Shown piece after piece: positions 24,981 through 34,023 of a stretch of 64,000 bases of DNA. The notes beneath the pieces were generated by a model. The model was not told the DNA's origin and made no database searches. It was given only the letters and a program-made list of their open reading frames with translations. Source of the DNA: Flavobacterium profundi (lineage in GTDB: Bacteria > Bacteroidota > Bacteroidia > Flavobacteriales > Flavobacteriaceae); contig NZ_VDCZ01000016.1 in the NCBI RefSeq assembly GCF_006491645.1, positions 1 through 64,000 of the forward strand, read 5' to 3'. Every line of letters begins with the position of its first letter. The first letter of the stretch is position 1. Both the position numbers and the translations under genes were made by a program.

Positions 24981-26738
24981 ATGAGCAAAATCAAAATATA
25001 TTTTTCAACAACTATAGCTTTGTTCCTAACGTATGCTTCGTTTTCTCAAGTAAAAGACGAAAATATAGGTTCGGAAGTAGTGAATATTGTAAAAGCCTAT
25101 ACACCTACAATTTCTGATGCCTTTAAGGTAAAAGAAACTCCTGTTTTGGAAGATGAAGATAATATGCAAAAAGAAGAAATTAAATACAATATTTTTTCTT
25201 TTCCAGTAGCATCCACTTTTACACCTGCTAAAGGGAAAGCAGCAGCTGTTGACAAATCGGAAAGAGAAAAAATTTATAGAAATTATGCTACTTTAGGTTT
25301 TGGTAATTATGCTACGGCTAATGCAGAATTATTTATTACAGAAAACTTTGGAAGAAATAGTTATGTGGGCGGAATGTTACGTCATTTGTCATCTCAAGGA
25401 GGTATTAAAGATGTTGTTTTAGATGATAAATATTATAATACGAGTTTAGATGTAACCTACGGTACTCGGGAGAGAGACATGAGTTGGAACGTAGATTTAG
25501 GCCTGAAAAACCAAATTTACAATTGGTACGGTTTACCTACGGAAAACATTGTTTTTACCGACGATCAAATTAGAGCAATCGATTCGCAGCAATCCTACAA
25601 TACAATCGCTCTAGGAGGAAAATTAACGATGGATAAAAGCTTTTTAAATGAAGCGAGTTTACAATTCAAACGTTTTTCTGATGCTTTTGGTTCGGGTGAG
25701 AATCGCTTTTTGGTAAAGCCAAATTTTGATATCGATGTGATGGAGCAAAAAATTAAAGCCAATTTTATCGTAGATTATGTAGGTGGTACTTTTGAAAAGG
25801 ATTTTCAAGGTGCTGACGAAATCAAATACAGTCATGTTATTTTTGGAACAAAACCAAGTATTTTATATCAGCAAGATGATTTATCGGTTAATTTAGGAGT
25901 CGGTGTTTTTTATACCACTGGAAAAATTAATGGGGAAAGCGATGGAAAAATATTTGTCTATCCAAATGTAAAAGCTTCTTATCGAATTGTAGGTGACATT
26001 TTAGTGGGTTATGCTGGTGCTGAAGGTGGTTTAAACCAAAATTCCTATGCTGAATTTGTGGACCAAAATCCATTTGTGTCACCAACACTATTAGTTGGAC
26101 CAACCGATAATAAATACGATATTTATGTTGGTTTAAAAGGTAAATTAGCCAATGCAGTCGCTTTTAATGTGAGAGGAAGTATTAAAAATGAAGATTACAA
26201 ACCTTTATTTGTAAGTAATACTTATGTTTTTGGTAACACAAATACAGAAGGGTATACCAATGGAAATTCTTTTGAAGTAGTGTATGATAATGTAAAAACA
26301 GCTAGTATTTTTGGAGAAATTAAAGCTGATTTTTCAAAACATGTAAGTTTCGGAATCAACGGAACCTATAATAATTACACCACAGATAACCAAACAGAAG
26401 CTTGGAACTTACCACAGTTGAATATTGGAACAACCTTAGATTTTGATATTACAGACAAATGGTATGTGGGTGCCAATATTTTCTTTGTAGGGGAACGAAA
26501 AGACCGCGTTTCTGTGCAAGATATAAGTGCTGTTTTTCCTCCTAATTTCCAATTGCAAGAAGTAACATTAGATAGTTATTTCGATTTGAACGCGCATATT
26601 GGTTATAAGTATAACGAACGATTAACAGCCTTTTTAAGAGGAAATAATTTAGCAAACCAACAATACAATCGTTGGGCAAACTATCCTGTACAAGGAGTTC
26701 AAGTAGTGTTAGGCGCAAATTATAAATTCGATTTTTAA
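24981..26738 (+). CDS. TonB-dependent-receptor-like outer-membrane beta-barrel protein
   Basis: A 585-residue exported protein, signal peptide ending near FSQ at residue 23. The rest is beta-strand-rich with alternating hydrophobic residues and the closing strand VQVVLGANYKFDF with terminal Phe, the signal for BamA-dependent insertion. The C-terminal barrel shows the RGNNLANQQYNRW motif usual for TonB-dependent receptors. A typical plug domain is not evident, and at 585 residues it is shorter than most receptors, so it may be an open or accessory barrel. It is the partner of the TPR protein encoded just upstream. Confidence 0.82.
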   Translation: MSKIKIYFSTTIALFLTYASFSQVKDENIGSEVVNIVKAYTPTISDAFKVKETPVLEDEDNMQKEEIKYNIFSFPVASTFTPAKGKAAAVDKSEREKIYRNYATLGFGNYATANAELFITENFGRNSYVGGMLRHLSSQGGIKDVVLDDKYYNTSLDVTYGTRERDMSWNVDLGLKNQIYNWYGLPTENIVFTDDQIRAIDSQQSYNTIALGGKLTMDKSFLNEASLQFKRFSDAFGSGENRFLVKPNFDIDVMEQKIKANFIVDYVGGTFEKDFQGADEIKYSHVIFGTKPSILYQQDDLSVNLGVGVFYTTGKINGESDGKIFVYPNVKASYRIVGDILVGYAGAEGGLNQNSYAEFVDQNPFVSPTLLVGPTDNKYDIYVGLKGKLANAVAFNVRGSIKNEDYKPLFVSNTYVFGNTNTEGYTNGNSFEVVYDNVKTASIFGEIKADFSKHVSFGINGTYNNYTTDNQTEAWNLPQLNIGTTLDFDITDKWYVGANIFFVGERKDRVSVQDISAVFPPNFQLQEVTLDSYFDLNAHIGYKYNERLTAFLRGNNLANQQYNRWANYPVQGVQVVLGANYKFDF

Positions 26739-26739
26739 A

Positions 26740-26814
26740 GTCATTGCGAGGAACGAAGCAATCTATATAATTCGTTATTCCAATTCTGAAACTTCTGGAT
26801 TTGTATAACGAATT
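26740..26814. repeat. Short dispersed repeat with adjoining inverted repeat
   Basis: Just after the barrel gene stands a 25-nt sequence, GTCATTGCGAGGAACGAAGC continuing to AATCT (26740-26764), a motif that recurs between genes in many Bacteroidota and other genomes. It is followed by AATTCGTTAT (26769-26778) and its inverse ATAACGAATT (26805-26814) with a 26-nt centre in which TCCA can pair with TGGA. Only one copy is in the window. Confidence 0.55.
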
Positions 26815-26855
26815 TTGATTTTAACAAAAGGATTCCTAAGTTTTAAATACTTTTT

Positions 26856-27248
26856 ATGAAAAAGATTATTTACATATTATTTCTATTGTCTATCAGTTTT
26901 GTTTTTTCTCAAAATGAAAATTTTAATAAAAGTGATTCTATTGTTTGGAGAAAAGTTACTTGCGAAAATGGAACTGAACAAGCAAAAAATGATTTTAAAA
27001 ATGGGATATACAATTGTTTTTCATATGGTTTAATTTTTGAAAGTAATCCTGAATTAAGCTTCTATATCAGAGGCTATATTAAGAACAAATACGGAATTCA
27101 TACTAAAAATGTAAGTTGTGTAATTACTGAATTTTCTCAATGTTATTCAAAAACTATGAATGATTTAATTTTGAATAAGTTTGGAAAAGATATTTTTGAA
27201 AAATCTAAAAAAGAAGCTGAAGATTTATATTATAAGGATAAAAAATAA
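26856..27248 (+). CDS. Small exported hypothetical protein
   Basis: A 130-residue protein with a signal peptide (residues 1-19, ending FVFSQ) and a mature part rich in lysine and asparagine. It has four cysteines (in VTCENG, NCFSYG, VSCVIT and QCYSK), which could form two disulfides in the periplasm. I do not recognise a family. It lies after the dispersed repeat and just before the Gre-like gene. A near-consensus TACTTTTT precedes the start, but no strong promoter is visible. Confidence 0.6.
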   Translation: MKKIIYILFLLSISFVFSQNENFNKSDSIVWRKVTCENGTEQAKNDFKNGIYNCFSYGLIFESNPELSFYIRGYIKNKYGIHTKNVSCVITEFSQCYSKTMNDLILNKFGKDIFEKSKKEAEDLYYKDKK

Positions 27249-27300
27249 TCCTTGCTTCTTTAGAGTCTTTTTTTTGAACTTTACGGTAATTATTCTAATT

Positions 27301-27750
27301 ATGACATTAAAAGAAAAAGTTTATCAATACTATCACAGTTTAGTATTAGAAAAAATAAAAACCTTGCAAGATACAATTGCAGATTTAACTTTAGATGCAC
27401 AAAACGATGCCAAAGGTTCTGCAGGAGATAAACACGAAACGGCTTTGTCAATGATGCATTTGGAGCAAGAAAAATTAAATCAGAAAGTAAAAGAAGCTTT
27501 AGAACAAAAAGCCATTTTAGATAGTATTGATATTTTCAAAAAGAATGTAGTTGTTAGTTTAGGAAGTTTGGTTTATACTAATTCACTAATTTTCTTTATC
27601 AGTCAAGCGCTACCAAAAATAAAAGTAGAAGAAAAAGATATAATTGCTTTATCACCTCAATCGCCTTTAGGAAGACAATTAATAGGTAAGAAAGTAAATG
27701 AAGCAATCCAATTTAATACTACGACTTACAAAATCTTACAGATAGAATAA
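27301..27750 (+). CDS. GreA/GreB C-terminal-like protein
   Basis: A 149-residue protein. The start is the ATG opening MTLKEKVYQYYH; an in-frame start 120 nt upstream overlaps the previous gene and is unlikely. Residues 15-80 are a helical coiled coil containing KGSAGDKHETALSMM, which matches the GreA/GreB N-terminal loop region (SAGDKYETGR in GreB-like proteins). Residues 83-149 form the FKBP-like half: VSLGSLVYTN and SPQSPLGRQLIGKKVNEAI. The acidic tip residues of true cleavage factors are not obvious, so it may bind RNA polymerase without stimulating cleavage. In Flavobacterium such genes are often mislabelled 3-oxoacyl-ACP synthase; nothing here supports that. A good terminator follows. 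Confidence 0.75.
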   Translation: MTLKEKVYQYYHSLVLEKIKTLQDTIADLTLDAQNDAKGSAGDKHETALSMMHLEQEKLNQKVKEALEQKAILDSIDIFKKNVVVSLGSLVYTNSLIFFISQALPKIKVEEKDIIALSPQSPLGRQLIGKKVNEAIQFNTTTYKILQIE

Positions 27751-27754
27751 ACTG

Positions 27755-27780
27755 AAACCACTTGATAGAGTGGTTTTTTT
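27755..27780 (+). terminator. Intrinsic terminator after the Gre-like gene
   Basis: AAACCACT pairs with AGTGGTTT around a six-base loop, followed by a U-tract. It lies four nt past the stop codon. Confidence 0.85.
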
Positions 27781-27986
27781 ATAAATTGTAATCTACTGCA
27801 ATAAAAAACACCTATTTTACTTCATTTTTGCAACTAAATAAATAATTTTAGTTATAAATTATAGTTATTAATCTATTTATGGTTTATTTTTTATAGTTAA
27901 TATATCAAATTTGCTTCATCAATGAAATAATAATCACGTTTAAGAGTACACTTTTAAACATATCAACTTTATAAAATAGAAATAAA

Positions 27987-29669
27987 ATGTGCGGAATTGT
28001 ATGTGCTTTCGATTTAAAACAAAAAGCTGAGGTATTAAGACCTCAAGTTTTAGAAATGTCAAAAATTATTCGTCATAGAGGTCCAGATTGGAGTGGAATA
28101 TATAGTAATGATAAAGCTATTTTAGCGCATGAGCGTTTGGCTATTGTTGATCCAGCTTCAGGAAAACAACCTTTATTTACAAAAGATAAAAGTTTAGTTT
28201 TAGCGGCAAATGGAGAAATCTACAATCATAGAGAATTACGCAAGCAATTTGAAGGTAAATATGAATTCTTAACAGAAAGCGATTGTGAAGTAATTTTAGC
28301 TTTATACAAAGAAAAAGGAGTGCATTTTGTAGATGAAATGAATGGGATTTTTGGATTTGCTATCTATGATGTGGAAAAAGATGAGTATTTCATTGCTCGT
28401 GATCACATGGGAATTATTCCTTTATATATTGGTTGGGACCAAAACGGAACATTTTATGTAGCTTCAGAGTTAAAAGCTTTAGAAGGATGTTGTACTAAAA
28501 TTGAATTATTTCCTCCAGGACATTATATGTCTAGTAAAGATGGAGAATTTGTAAAATGGTACCATAGAGAATGGACAGAATATGAAGCTGTAAAAGAGAA
28601 TGAAACGAGCATTGAGGCTATAAAAACAGCTTTAGAAGCTGCAGTAAAAAGACAATTAATGAGTGATGTACCTTATGGGGTTTTACTTTCTGGTGGTTTA
28701 GATTCTTCTATAACTTCTGCTATTGCTAAAAAGTATGCTCAAAAAAGAATTGAATCAGAAGATAAAGCAGATGCATGGTATCCACAATTGCATTCTTTTG
28801 CGGTGGGTTTAGAAGGTTCACCAGATTTAAAAGCGGCTCAAAAAGTAGCCGATCATTTAGGAACCATTCATCATGAAATTAAATTTACGATCCAAGAAGG
28901 TTTAGATGCTATACGAGATGTTATTTATAATATTGAAACTTATGATGTAACTACTATTAGGGCTTCAACTCCAATGTATTTAATGGCACGTGTGATTAAA
29001 TCAATGGGTATTAAAATGGTTTTATCAGGTGAAGGTTCTGACGAGTTGTTTGGTGGTTATTTGTATTTTCATAAAGCACCTAATGCAAGAGAATTTCATG
29101 AAGAAACGGTTCGTAAATTGAGTAAATTACATATGTATGACTGTTTACGTGCCAACAAAAGTCTAGCAGCATGGGGAATTGAAGGACGTGTTCCTTTTTT
29201 AGATAAAGAATTTATGGACGTAGCCATGCGAATTAATCCACAAGATAAAATGATTAATGGAGAACGTATGGAAAAATGGGTGCTGAGAAAAGCATTTGAA
29301 GACATGCTACCAGAAAGCGTAGCTTGGAGACAAAAAGAACAGTTTAGTGATGGAGTTGGATATAGTTGGATTGATACTTTAAAAGAGTTGGTTGCCAAAG
29401 AAATTACAGACGAGCAATTGGCAAATGCGAAATATAAGTTCCCTATTCAAACACCAACTTCGAAAGAGGAATATTATTATCGCTCTATATTTACAGAGCA
29501 TTTTCCAAGTGATGCAGCAGCATTAAGCGTACCTCAAGAAGCAAGTGTTGCGTGTAGTACTAAAATAGCTTTAGAATGGGACGAGGCTTTTAAAAACTTA
29601 AATGATCCATCAGGAAGAGCGGTAGCAAATGTACATGACGATGCCTATGTAAAAATGGTAAAAGTATAA
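27987..29669 (+). CDS. asnB: Asparagine synthase B (glutamine-hydrolysing)
   Basis: A 560-residue two-domain enzyme near the usual length of about 554. Cys2 in MCGIVCAF is the glutaminase nucleophile exposed after Met removal, and LAANGEIYNHREL and RDHMGIIPLY are the glutaminase core. In the synthetase domain GVLLSGGLDSSITSAIA is the ATP-binding PP-loop, and VLSGEGSDELFGGY a second nucleotide motif. It converts aspartate, ATP and glutamine to asparagine in the cytoplasm. It stands alone between two terminators, with a 236-nt upstream gap that contains a near-consensus -7 element (CAAATTTG) but no full promoter match. Confidence 0.96.
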   Translation: MCGIVCAFDLKQKAEVLRPQVLEMSKIIRHRGPDWSGIYSNDKAILAHERLAIVDPASGKQPLFTKDKSLVLAANGEIYNHRELRKQFEGKYEFLTESDCEVILALYKEKGVHFVDEMNGIFGFAIYDVEKDEYFIARDHMGIIPLYIGWDQNGTFYVASELKALEGCCTKIELFPPGHYMSSKDGEFVKWYHREWTEYEAVKENETSIEAIKTALEAAVKRQLMSDVPYGVLLSGGLDSSITSAIAKKYAQKRIESEDKADAWYPQLHSFAVGLEGSPDLKAAQKVADHLGTIHHEIKFTIQEGLDAIRDVIYNIETYDVTTIRASTPMYLMARVIKSMGIKMVLSGEGSDELFGGYLYFHKAPNAREFHEETVRKLSKLHMYDCLRANKSLAAWGIEGRVPFLDKEFMDVAMRINPQDKMINGERMEKWVLRKAFEDMLPESVAWRQKEQFSDGVGYSWIDTLKELVAKEITDEQLANAKYKFPIQTPTSKEEYYYRSIFTEHFPSDAAALSVPQEASVACSTKIALEWDEAFKNLNDPSGRAVANVHDDAYVKMVKV

Positions 29670-29769
29670 AAGAACTTTTTCTAACAAAATGAGAAAGAAT
29701 AAATTGAAATAATTTTTATTTTTTGAGAACAGAGATATTATTTAAATATCTTGGTTATGGTTTGTTTTT

Positions 29770-29801
29770 AAAACGTCGACGGTATTCGTTGACGTTTTTT
29801 T
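29770..29801 (+). terminator. Intrinsic terminator after asnB
   Basis: AAAACGTCGAC and GTTGACGTTTT pair with one G-T wobble around a seven-base loop, with T6 after it. It is 100 nt past the asnB stop. Confidence 0.75.
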
Positions 29802-29905
29802 GTTTTTAATCGCTTAAAATGGCCTTAAAATGAAAATTTTCAACATTTGTTAATAACTTCTAGGGAAAAACAATTCTTTACCAGTTAATTTTTTTTGATT
29901 ATGGT

Positions 29906-29913
29906 TATATTTG
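29906..29913 (+). promoter_or_regulatory. -7 box for gyrB
   Basis: TATATTTG matches the consensus. The ATG of gyrB lies 34 nt downstream, so the leader would be about 28 nt. No TTG at proper spacing upstream. Confidence 0.5.
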
Positions 29914-29947
29914 TCTGTTAAATATAATGAGTTTTAAGAATTAAAAT

Positions 29948-31888
29948 ATGAGTGAAGAAATCAAGAAGAACAATTATTCAGCCGACAGTATTCAGGCTTT
30001 AGAAGGAATGGAGCATGTGAGGATGCGTCCTTCCATGTATATTGGTGATACTGGTGTTAGAGGATTGCATCATTTAGTATATGAAGTAGTTGATAACTCG
30101 ATTGATGAAGCATTAGCTGGACATTGTGATACGATATCTGTTTCTATTAATGAGGATAATTCTATATCGGTTGAAGATAATGGTCGTGGTATTCCTGTAG
30201 ATATCCATAAAAAGGAAGGAATATCTGCCTTAGAGGTGGTAATGACAAAGATTGGTGCAGGTGGAAAATTTGATAAAGATTCTTATAAAGTATCAGGAGG
30301 ACTTCACGGAGTTGGGGTTTCTTGTGTAAACGCCTTATCCGATCATTTAAAAGCTACTGTTTTTAGAGAAGGGAAAATTTGGGAACAAGAATATGAAAAA
30401 GGAAAATCATTATACCCTGTTAAGCAAATTGGAACTACAGATAAAAGAGGTACAATGGTTACTTTTAAACCAGATGGTACTATTTTTACACAAACTTTAG
30501 AATATTCGTACGATACTCTAGCAGCTCGTATGCGTGAATTATCTTTCTTAAATAAGGGGATTACTATTACGTTAACCGATAAAAGACATGTAGATAAAGA
30601 CGGTAATTTTATTTCTGAAGTTTTTCATTCTAAAGAAGGTCTTAAAGAGTTTGTTAAATTCTTAGATGGAAATCGTGTGCCAATTATTGGACATGTTATT
30701 TCAATGGAAAATGAAAAAGGAGAAATTCCAGTTGAAGTAGCTTTAATTTACAATGATAGTTATTCGGAGAATATATTTTCTTACGTAAATAATATCAATA
30801 CCCACGAAGGAGGAACGCATTTGCAAGGTTTCCGTATGGGATTAACGAGAACATTGAAGAAATATGCAGATTCTTCTGGTTTATTAGATAAATTGAAATT
30901 TGAAATTTCTGGAGATGACTTCCGTGAAGGATTAACTGCGATTATATCTGTAAAAGTAGCTGAGCCTCAATTTGAAGGTCAAACCAAAACAAAATTAGGA
31001 AATAGAGAAGTAGTTTCCCCAGTTTCGCAAGCAGTTGCAGAAATGTTAGAAAACTACTTAGAAGAAAATCCTAATGACGCTAAAATCATTGTACAAAAAG
31101 TAATTCTTGCTGCTCAAGCACGTCATGCTGCTAAAAAAGCAAGAGAAATGGTACAACGCAAAACTGTAATGGGTGGTGGCGGATTACCAGGTAAATTATC
31201 GGATTGTTCAGAACAAGATCCAGCAAAATGTGAAATTTTCCTCGTAGAGGGAGATTCGGCAGGTGGTACAGCTAAGCAAGGTAGAGATAGAATGTTTCAA
31301 GCTATTTTGCCATTAAGAGGTAAAATTCTTAATGTTGAAAAAGCGATGCAGCATAAAGTATTTGAAAACGAAGAGATTCGAAATATTTTTACAGCTTTAG
31401 GAGTAACAGTTGGAACTGAGGAAGATAGTAAAGCTTTAAATTTATCAAAATTACGTTATCATAAAGTAGTGATTATGTGTGATGCCGATGTCGATGGATC
31501 ACATATTTCTACACTAATCTTAACTTTCTTCTTTAGATTCATGAAAGAACTTATTGAAGGTGGACACGTTTATATTGCAGCACCTCCTTTGTATTTGGTG
31601 AAGAAAGGAAATAAAAAAGAGTACGCATGGAATGACGATCAACGAGATCGAATAGCGCAACAAATGGGTGGTGGAGTTAATATTCAACGTTATAAAGGTC
31701 TTGGAGAGATGAATGCGGAACAGTTGTGGGATACCACTTTAAATCCAGATTTTAGAACCTTACGTCAAGTAACAATAGATAGCTTATCTGAAGCCGATAG
31801 AGTATTTTCAATGTTAATGGGAGACGAAGTACCTCCTAGAAGAGAATTCATTGAGAAGAATGCGGTGTATGCAAAAATTGATGTATAA
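29948..31888 (+). CDS. gyrB: DNA gyrase subunit B
   Basis: A 646-residue type IIA topoisomerase B subunit, the expected length for Bacteroidota GyrB. The GHKL ATPase has VDNSIDEALAGHCD, VEDNGRGIPVD and GGLHGVGVSCVNAL; the TOPRIM domain has LVEGDSAGGTAKQGRDR and DADVDGSH; and the C-terminal tail contains YKGLGEMNAEQLWDTT. It introduces negative supercoils with GyrA using ATP. ParE is the alternative, but the length and the C-terminal motif favour GyrB. The following gene starts within its stop codon (one-nt overlap). Confidence 0.96.
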   Translation: MSEEIKKNNYSADSIQALEGMEHVRMRPSMYIGDTGVRGLHHLVYEVVDNSIDEALAGHCDTISVSINEDNSISVEDNGRGIPVDIHKKEGISALEVVMTKIGAGGKFDKDSYKVSGGLHGVGVSCVNALSDHLKATVFREGKIWEQEYEKGKSLYPVKQIGTTDKRGTMVTFKPDGTIFTQTLEYSYDTLAARMRELSFLNKGITITLTDKRHVDKDGNFISEVFHSKEGLKEFVKFLDGNRVPIIGHVISMENEKGEIPVEVALIYNDSYSENIFSYVNNINTHEGGTHLQGFRMGLTRTLKKYADSSGLLDKLKFEISGDDFREGLTAIISVKVAEPQFEGQTKTKLGNREVVSPVSQAVAEMLENYLEENPNDAKIIVQKVILAAQARHAAKKAREMVQRKTVMGGGGLPGKLSDCSEQDPAKCEIFLVEGDSAGGTAKQGRDRMFQAILPLRGKILNVEKAMQHKVFENEEIRNIFTALGVTVGTEEDSKALNLSKLRYHKVVIMCDADVDGSHISTLILTFFFRFMKELIEGGHVYIAAPPLYLVKKGNKKEYAWNDDQRDRIAQQMGGGVNIQRYKGLGEMNAEQLWDTTLNPDFRTLRQVTIDSLSEADRVFSMLMGDEVPPRREFIEKNAVYAKIDV

Positions 31889-32886
31889 TGAAAAACACTA
31901 TTGTATGTTTGATTATATCTCTATTTTGTACTAAAATAGCAGCTCAGACATCTAGTGATTTACAACAAATAGGGTATCTGTTAACAGATGCCCTTTTCTA
32001 TTCTGAAAAATACATTATTCCTATAACTGATGCTGCAGTTTATCAGTCCTCTTCAGGTTGGATATTGTCGGCTAAAAAGAAAGAAAAATGGGATTTTAAT
32101 ATTGGTATTCATTCCAATATTTTTTTTGTACCTAAAAAGGATAGGGATTTTCAAATCAAAAATTCTGATTTTCAGTTTTTTCAAATTGAAGGCGCTACAA
32201 CTGCAACAGTTCCTACAGCTTTAGGTAATAATGACAAACAATATCTTGTTGGGGAATTAGGCGGTGAGGAGGTACGTTTTACAACTCCTGGTGGCGTAAA
32301 TCAAGAAACTATAATTTATCCTTATTTTCAAGCTAGTCTTGCACTTCCTTATGGATTTGAGTTACTAGGTCGTTATTCTTTGAAAACACAATTAAAAAAA
32401 GGAAATTATCAAGTATATGGAGCTGGACTAAAATATGCTATTAGTCAGCATTTTAAAAATTGGGAAACTAAAAATATACATCTAGCTGTAGCTGGAATTT
32501 ATTCCAATGCCGATGTTAGTTTTGATTTTTTAGATGTTAATACAGCTTATGGAAATTTAGGTATTAATAGAATGAATGGAATTGTGGACACTTGGCATTT
32601 TAATTTCTTGTTTTCCAAAGCATTTGATAAATTTGATTTAAATGCTAGCGGAATTTTAAATTATAGCACCTTTTTATATAAAGTGAATGGACCCAAAGGG
32701 AGTATTGAAAATGTTATTGCGGTTCAAGAGACTATTAATACGTTATTAACTCGAATCGAAAAAGACAAAATTAATGCTATAATGGAAATTTCGGGAGTAT
32801 ATTATATCCATAAATTAGCATTGCAAAGTTCATTTGCTTTTGGTAAATTTGCGAATCTCAATATAGGAGTACAATATCAATTTTAA
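31888..32886 (+). CDS. Outer-membrane beta-barrel protein (DUF6588-like)
   Basis: A 332-residue exported protein: signal peptide residues 1-19 (cleavage after AAAQ-like KIAAQ), then beta-strand-rich sequence with alternating aromatics ending NIGVQYQF, whose final Phe marks an outer-membrane barrel. Glycine/aromatic strands such as YQVYGAGLKYAI fit an OmpA/OmpW-sized barrel; the family resembles DUF6588. Its start shares one base with the gyrB stop (TAATG), an odd partner for a topoisomerase gene, and it precedes mdh by 25 nt. The role is unknown. Confidence 0.75.
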   Translation: MKNTIVCLIISLFCTKIAAQTSSDLQQIGYLLTDALFYSEKYIIPITDAAVYQSSSGWILSAKKKEKWDFNIGIHSNIFFVPKKDRDFQIKNSDFQFFQIEGATTATVPTALGNNDKQYLVGELGGEEVRFTTPGGVNQETIIYPYFQASLALPYGFELLGRYSLKTQLKKGNYQVYGAGLKYAISQHFKNWETKNIHLAVAGIYSNADVSFDFLDVNTAYGNLGINRMNGIVDTWHFNFLFSKAFDKFDLNASGILNYSTFLYKVNGPKGSIENVIAVQETINTLLTRIEKDKINAIMEISGVYYIHKLALQSSFAFGKFANLNIGVQYQF

Positions 32887-32911
32887 CTTATAAATAATCA
32901 AAAACAATAAA

Positions 32912-33844
32912 ATGAAAGTAACAATAGTAGGAGCAGGTAACGTAGGAGCAACATGTGCCGATGTTATTTCGTACAGAGGAATAGCTAGTGAAGTAGTATT
33001 ATTAGATATCAAAGAAGGTTTTGCTGAAGGTAAAGCTATGGATATCATGCAATGTGCTACAACAACAGTTTTCAATACAAAAGTATCGGGTAGCACAAAT
33101 GATTATTCAAAAACTGCTGGAAGTGATGTAGTAGTAATTACATCTGGAATCCCAAGAAAACCTGGAATGACTCGTGAAGAATTAATAGGTATTAATGCAG
33201 GTATCGTAAAATCAGTTGCTGATAATGTCTTAACACATTCTCCTAATGCTATTATTGTTGTGGTTTCCAACCCGATGGATACTATGACGTACTTGACTTT
33301 AAAAGCTACAGGTTTACCAAAAAACAGAGTAATTGGAATGGGAGGTGCTTTAGATAGCTCTCGTTTTAAATATTTTTTATCACAAGCTTTACAAAAACCC
33401 GGAAACGACATTCAAGGTATGGTAATTGGTGGTCATGGAGACACAACTATGATTCCATTAACAAGATTGGCTTCTTATAATGGTTCGCCAGTTTCTAATT
33501 TCTTATCTCAAGATGAATTAGATAAAGTAGCTGCATCCACTATGGTAGGTGGTGCTACTTTAACAGGTTTATTAGGAACATCTGCTTGGTATGCGCCAGG
33601 TGCATCTGTAGCTTATTTAGTGGATAGTATCTTAAACGACCAAAAGAGAATGATTCCATGTTCTGTTTTATTAGAAGGAGAATATGGCCAAAATGATATC
33701 TGTATTGGAGTGCCTTGTATCATCGGTAAAAACGGTATAGAAGAAATAGTAGATGTTCAATTAAATGATGCTGAAAAAGCATTGTTTGCAAAAAGTGCAG
33801 ATGCTGTTAGAAATATGAATGCAGATTTAAAATCAGTATTGTAA
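32912..33844 (+). CDS. mdh: Malate dehydrogenase
   Basis: A 310-residue LDH/MDH-family enzyme. The NAD-binding loop is VGAGNVGAT (residues 5-13) and Asp-rich LLDIKEG gives the 2'-OH-binding acid that selects NAD. RKPGMTREEL carries the two substrate arginines, VVSNPMDTMT the conserved Asn loop, and IGGHGDTT the catalytic histidine. The Arg in the RKPGMTR loop favours malate over lactate. It acts in the cytoplasmic TCA cycle, as does fumC at 45 kb. It follows the outer-membrane protein gene closely and is ended by a strong terminator. Confidence 0.95.
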   Translation: MKVTIVGAGNVGATCADVISYRGIASEVVLLDIKEGFAEGKAMDIMQCATTTVFNTKVSGSTNDYSKTAGSDVVVITSGIPRKPGMTREELIGINAGIVKSVADNVLTHSPNAIIVVVSNPMDTMTYLTLKATGLPKNRVIGMGGALDSSRFKYFLSQALQKPGNDIQGMVIGGHGDTTMIPLTRLASYNGSPVSNFLSQDELDKVAASTMVGGATLTGLLGTSAWYAPGASVAYLVDSILNDQKRMIPCSVLLEGEYGQNDICIGVPCIIGKNGIEEIVDVQLNDAEKALFAKSADAVRNMNADLKSVL

Positions 33845-33864
33845 TCTTTTCAGTATCAGAATAT

Positions 33865-33895
33865 AAAACTGTCATTTGTATTTGACAGTTTTTTT
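33865..33895 (+). terminator. Intrinsic terminator after mdh
   Basis: AAAACTGTCA pairs with TGACAGTTTT around an eight-base loop, followed by a T-tract. It is 20 nt past the mdh stop. Confidence 0.88.
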
Positions 33896-33928
33896 ATATT
33901 TAGTTATCAACAGGAAAATATTAATAAA

Positions 33929-33983
33929 AACCAATTTTATTAAGAAATAAAATTGGTTAATCCTATTGTAAATTATATATTTG
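33929..33983 (+). promoter_or_regulatory. secDF promoter with an inverted repeat over the -33 element
   Basis: TTG (33953-33955), 20 nt, then TATATTTG (33976-33983): a full match to the flavobacterial promoter. A perfect 12-bp inverted repeat, AACCAATTTTAT (33929-33940) and ATAAAATTGGTT (33947-33958), has the TTG inside its right arm, so a DNA-binding protein there would touch the promoter. It could instead be a second RNA hairpin behind the mdh terminator. Confidence 0.6.
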
Positions 33984-34023
33984 TCCGTTTTTATAAAAAA
34001 AAGAATAATTAATTTTAGTAGTA

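Noticed and set aside
27181..27300. Upstream extension of the Gre-like protein
   Set aside because: It overlaps the preceding exported-protein gene and is rich in Lys and Phe without family match; the ATG at 27301 opens the conserved part.
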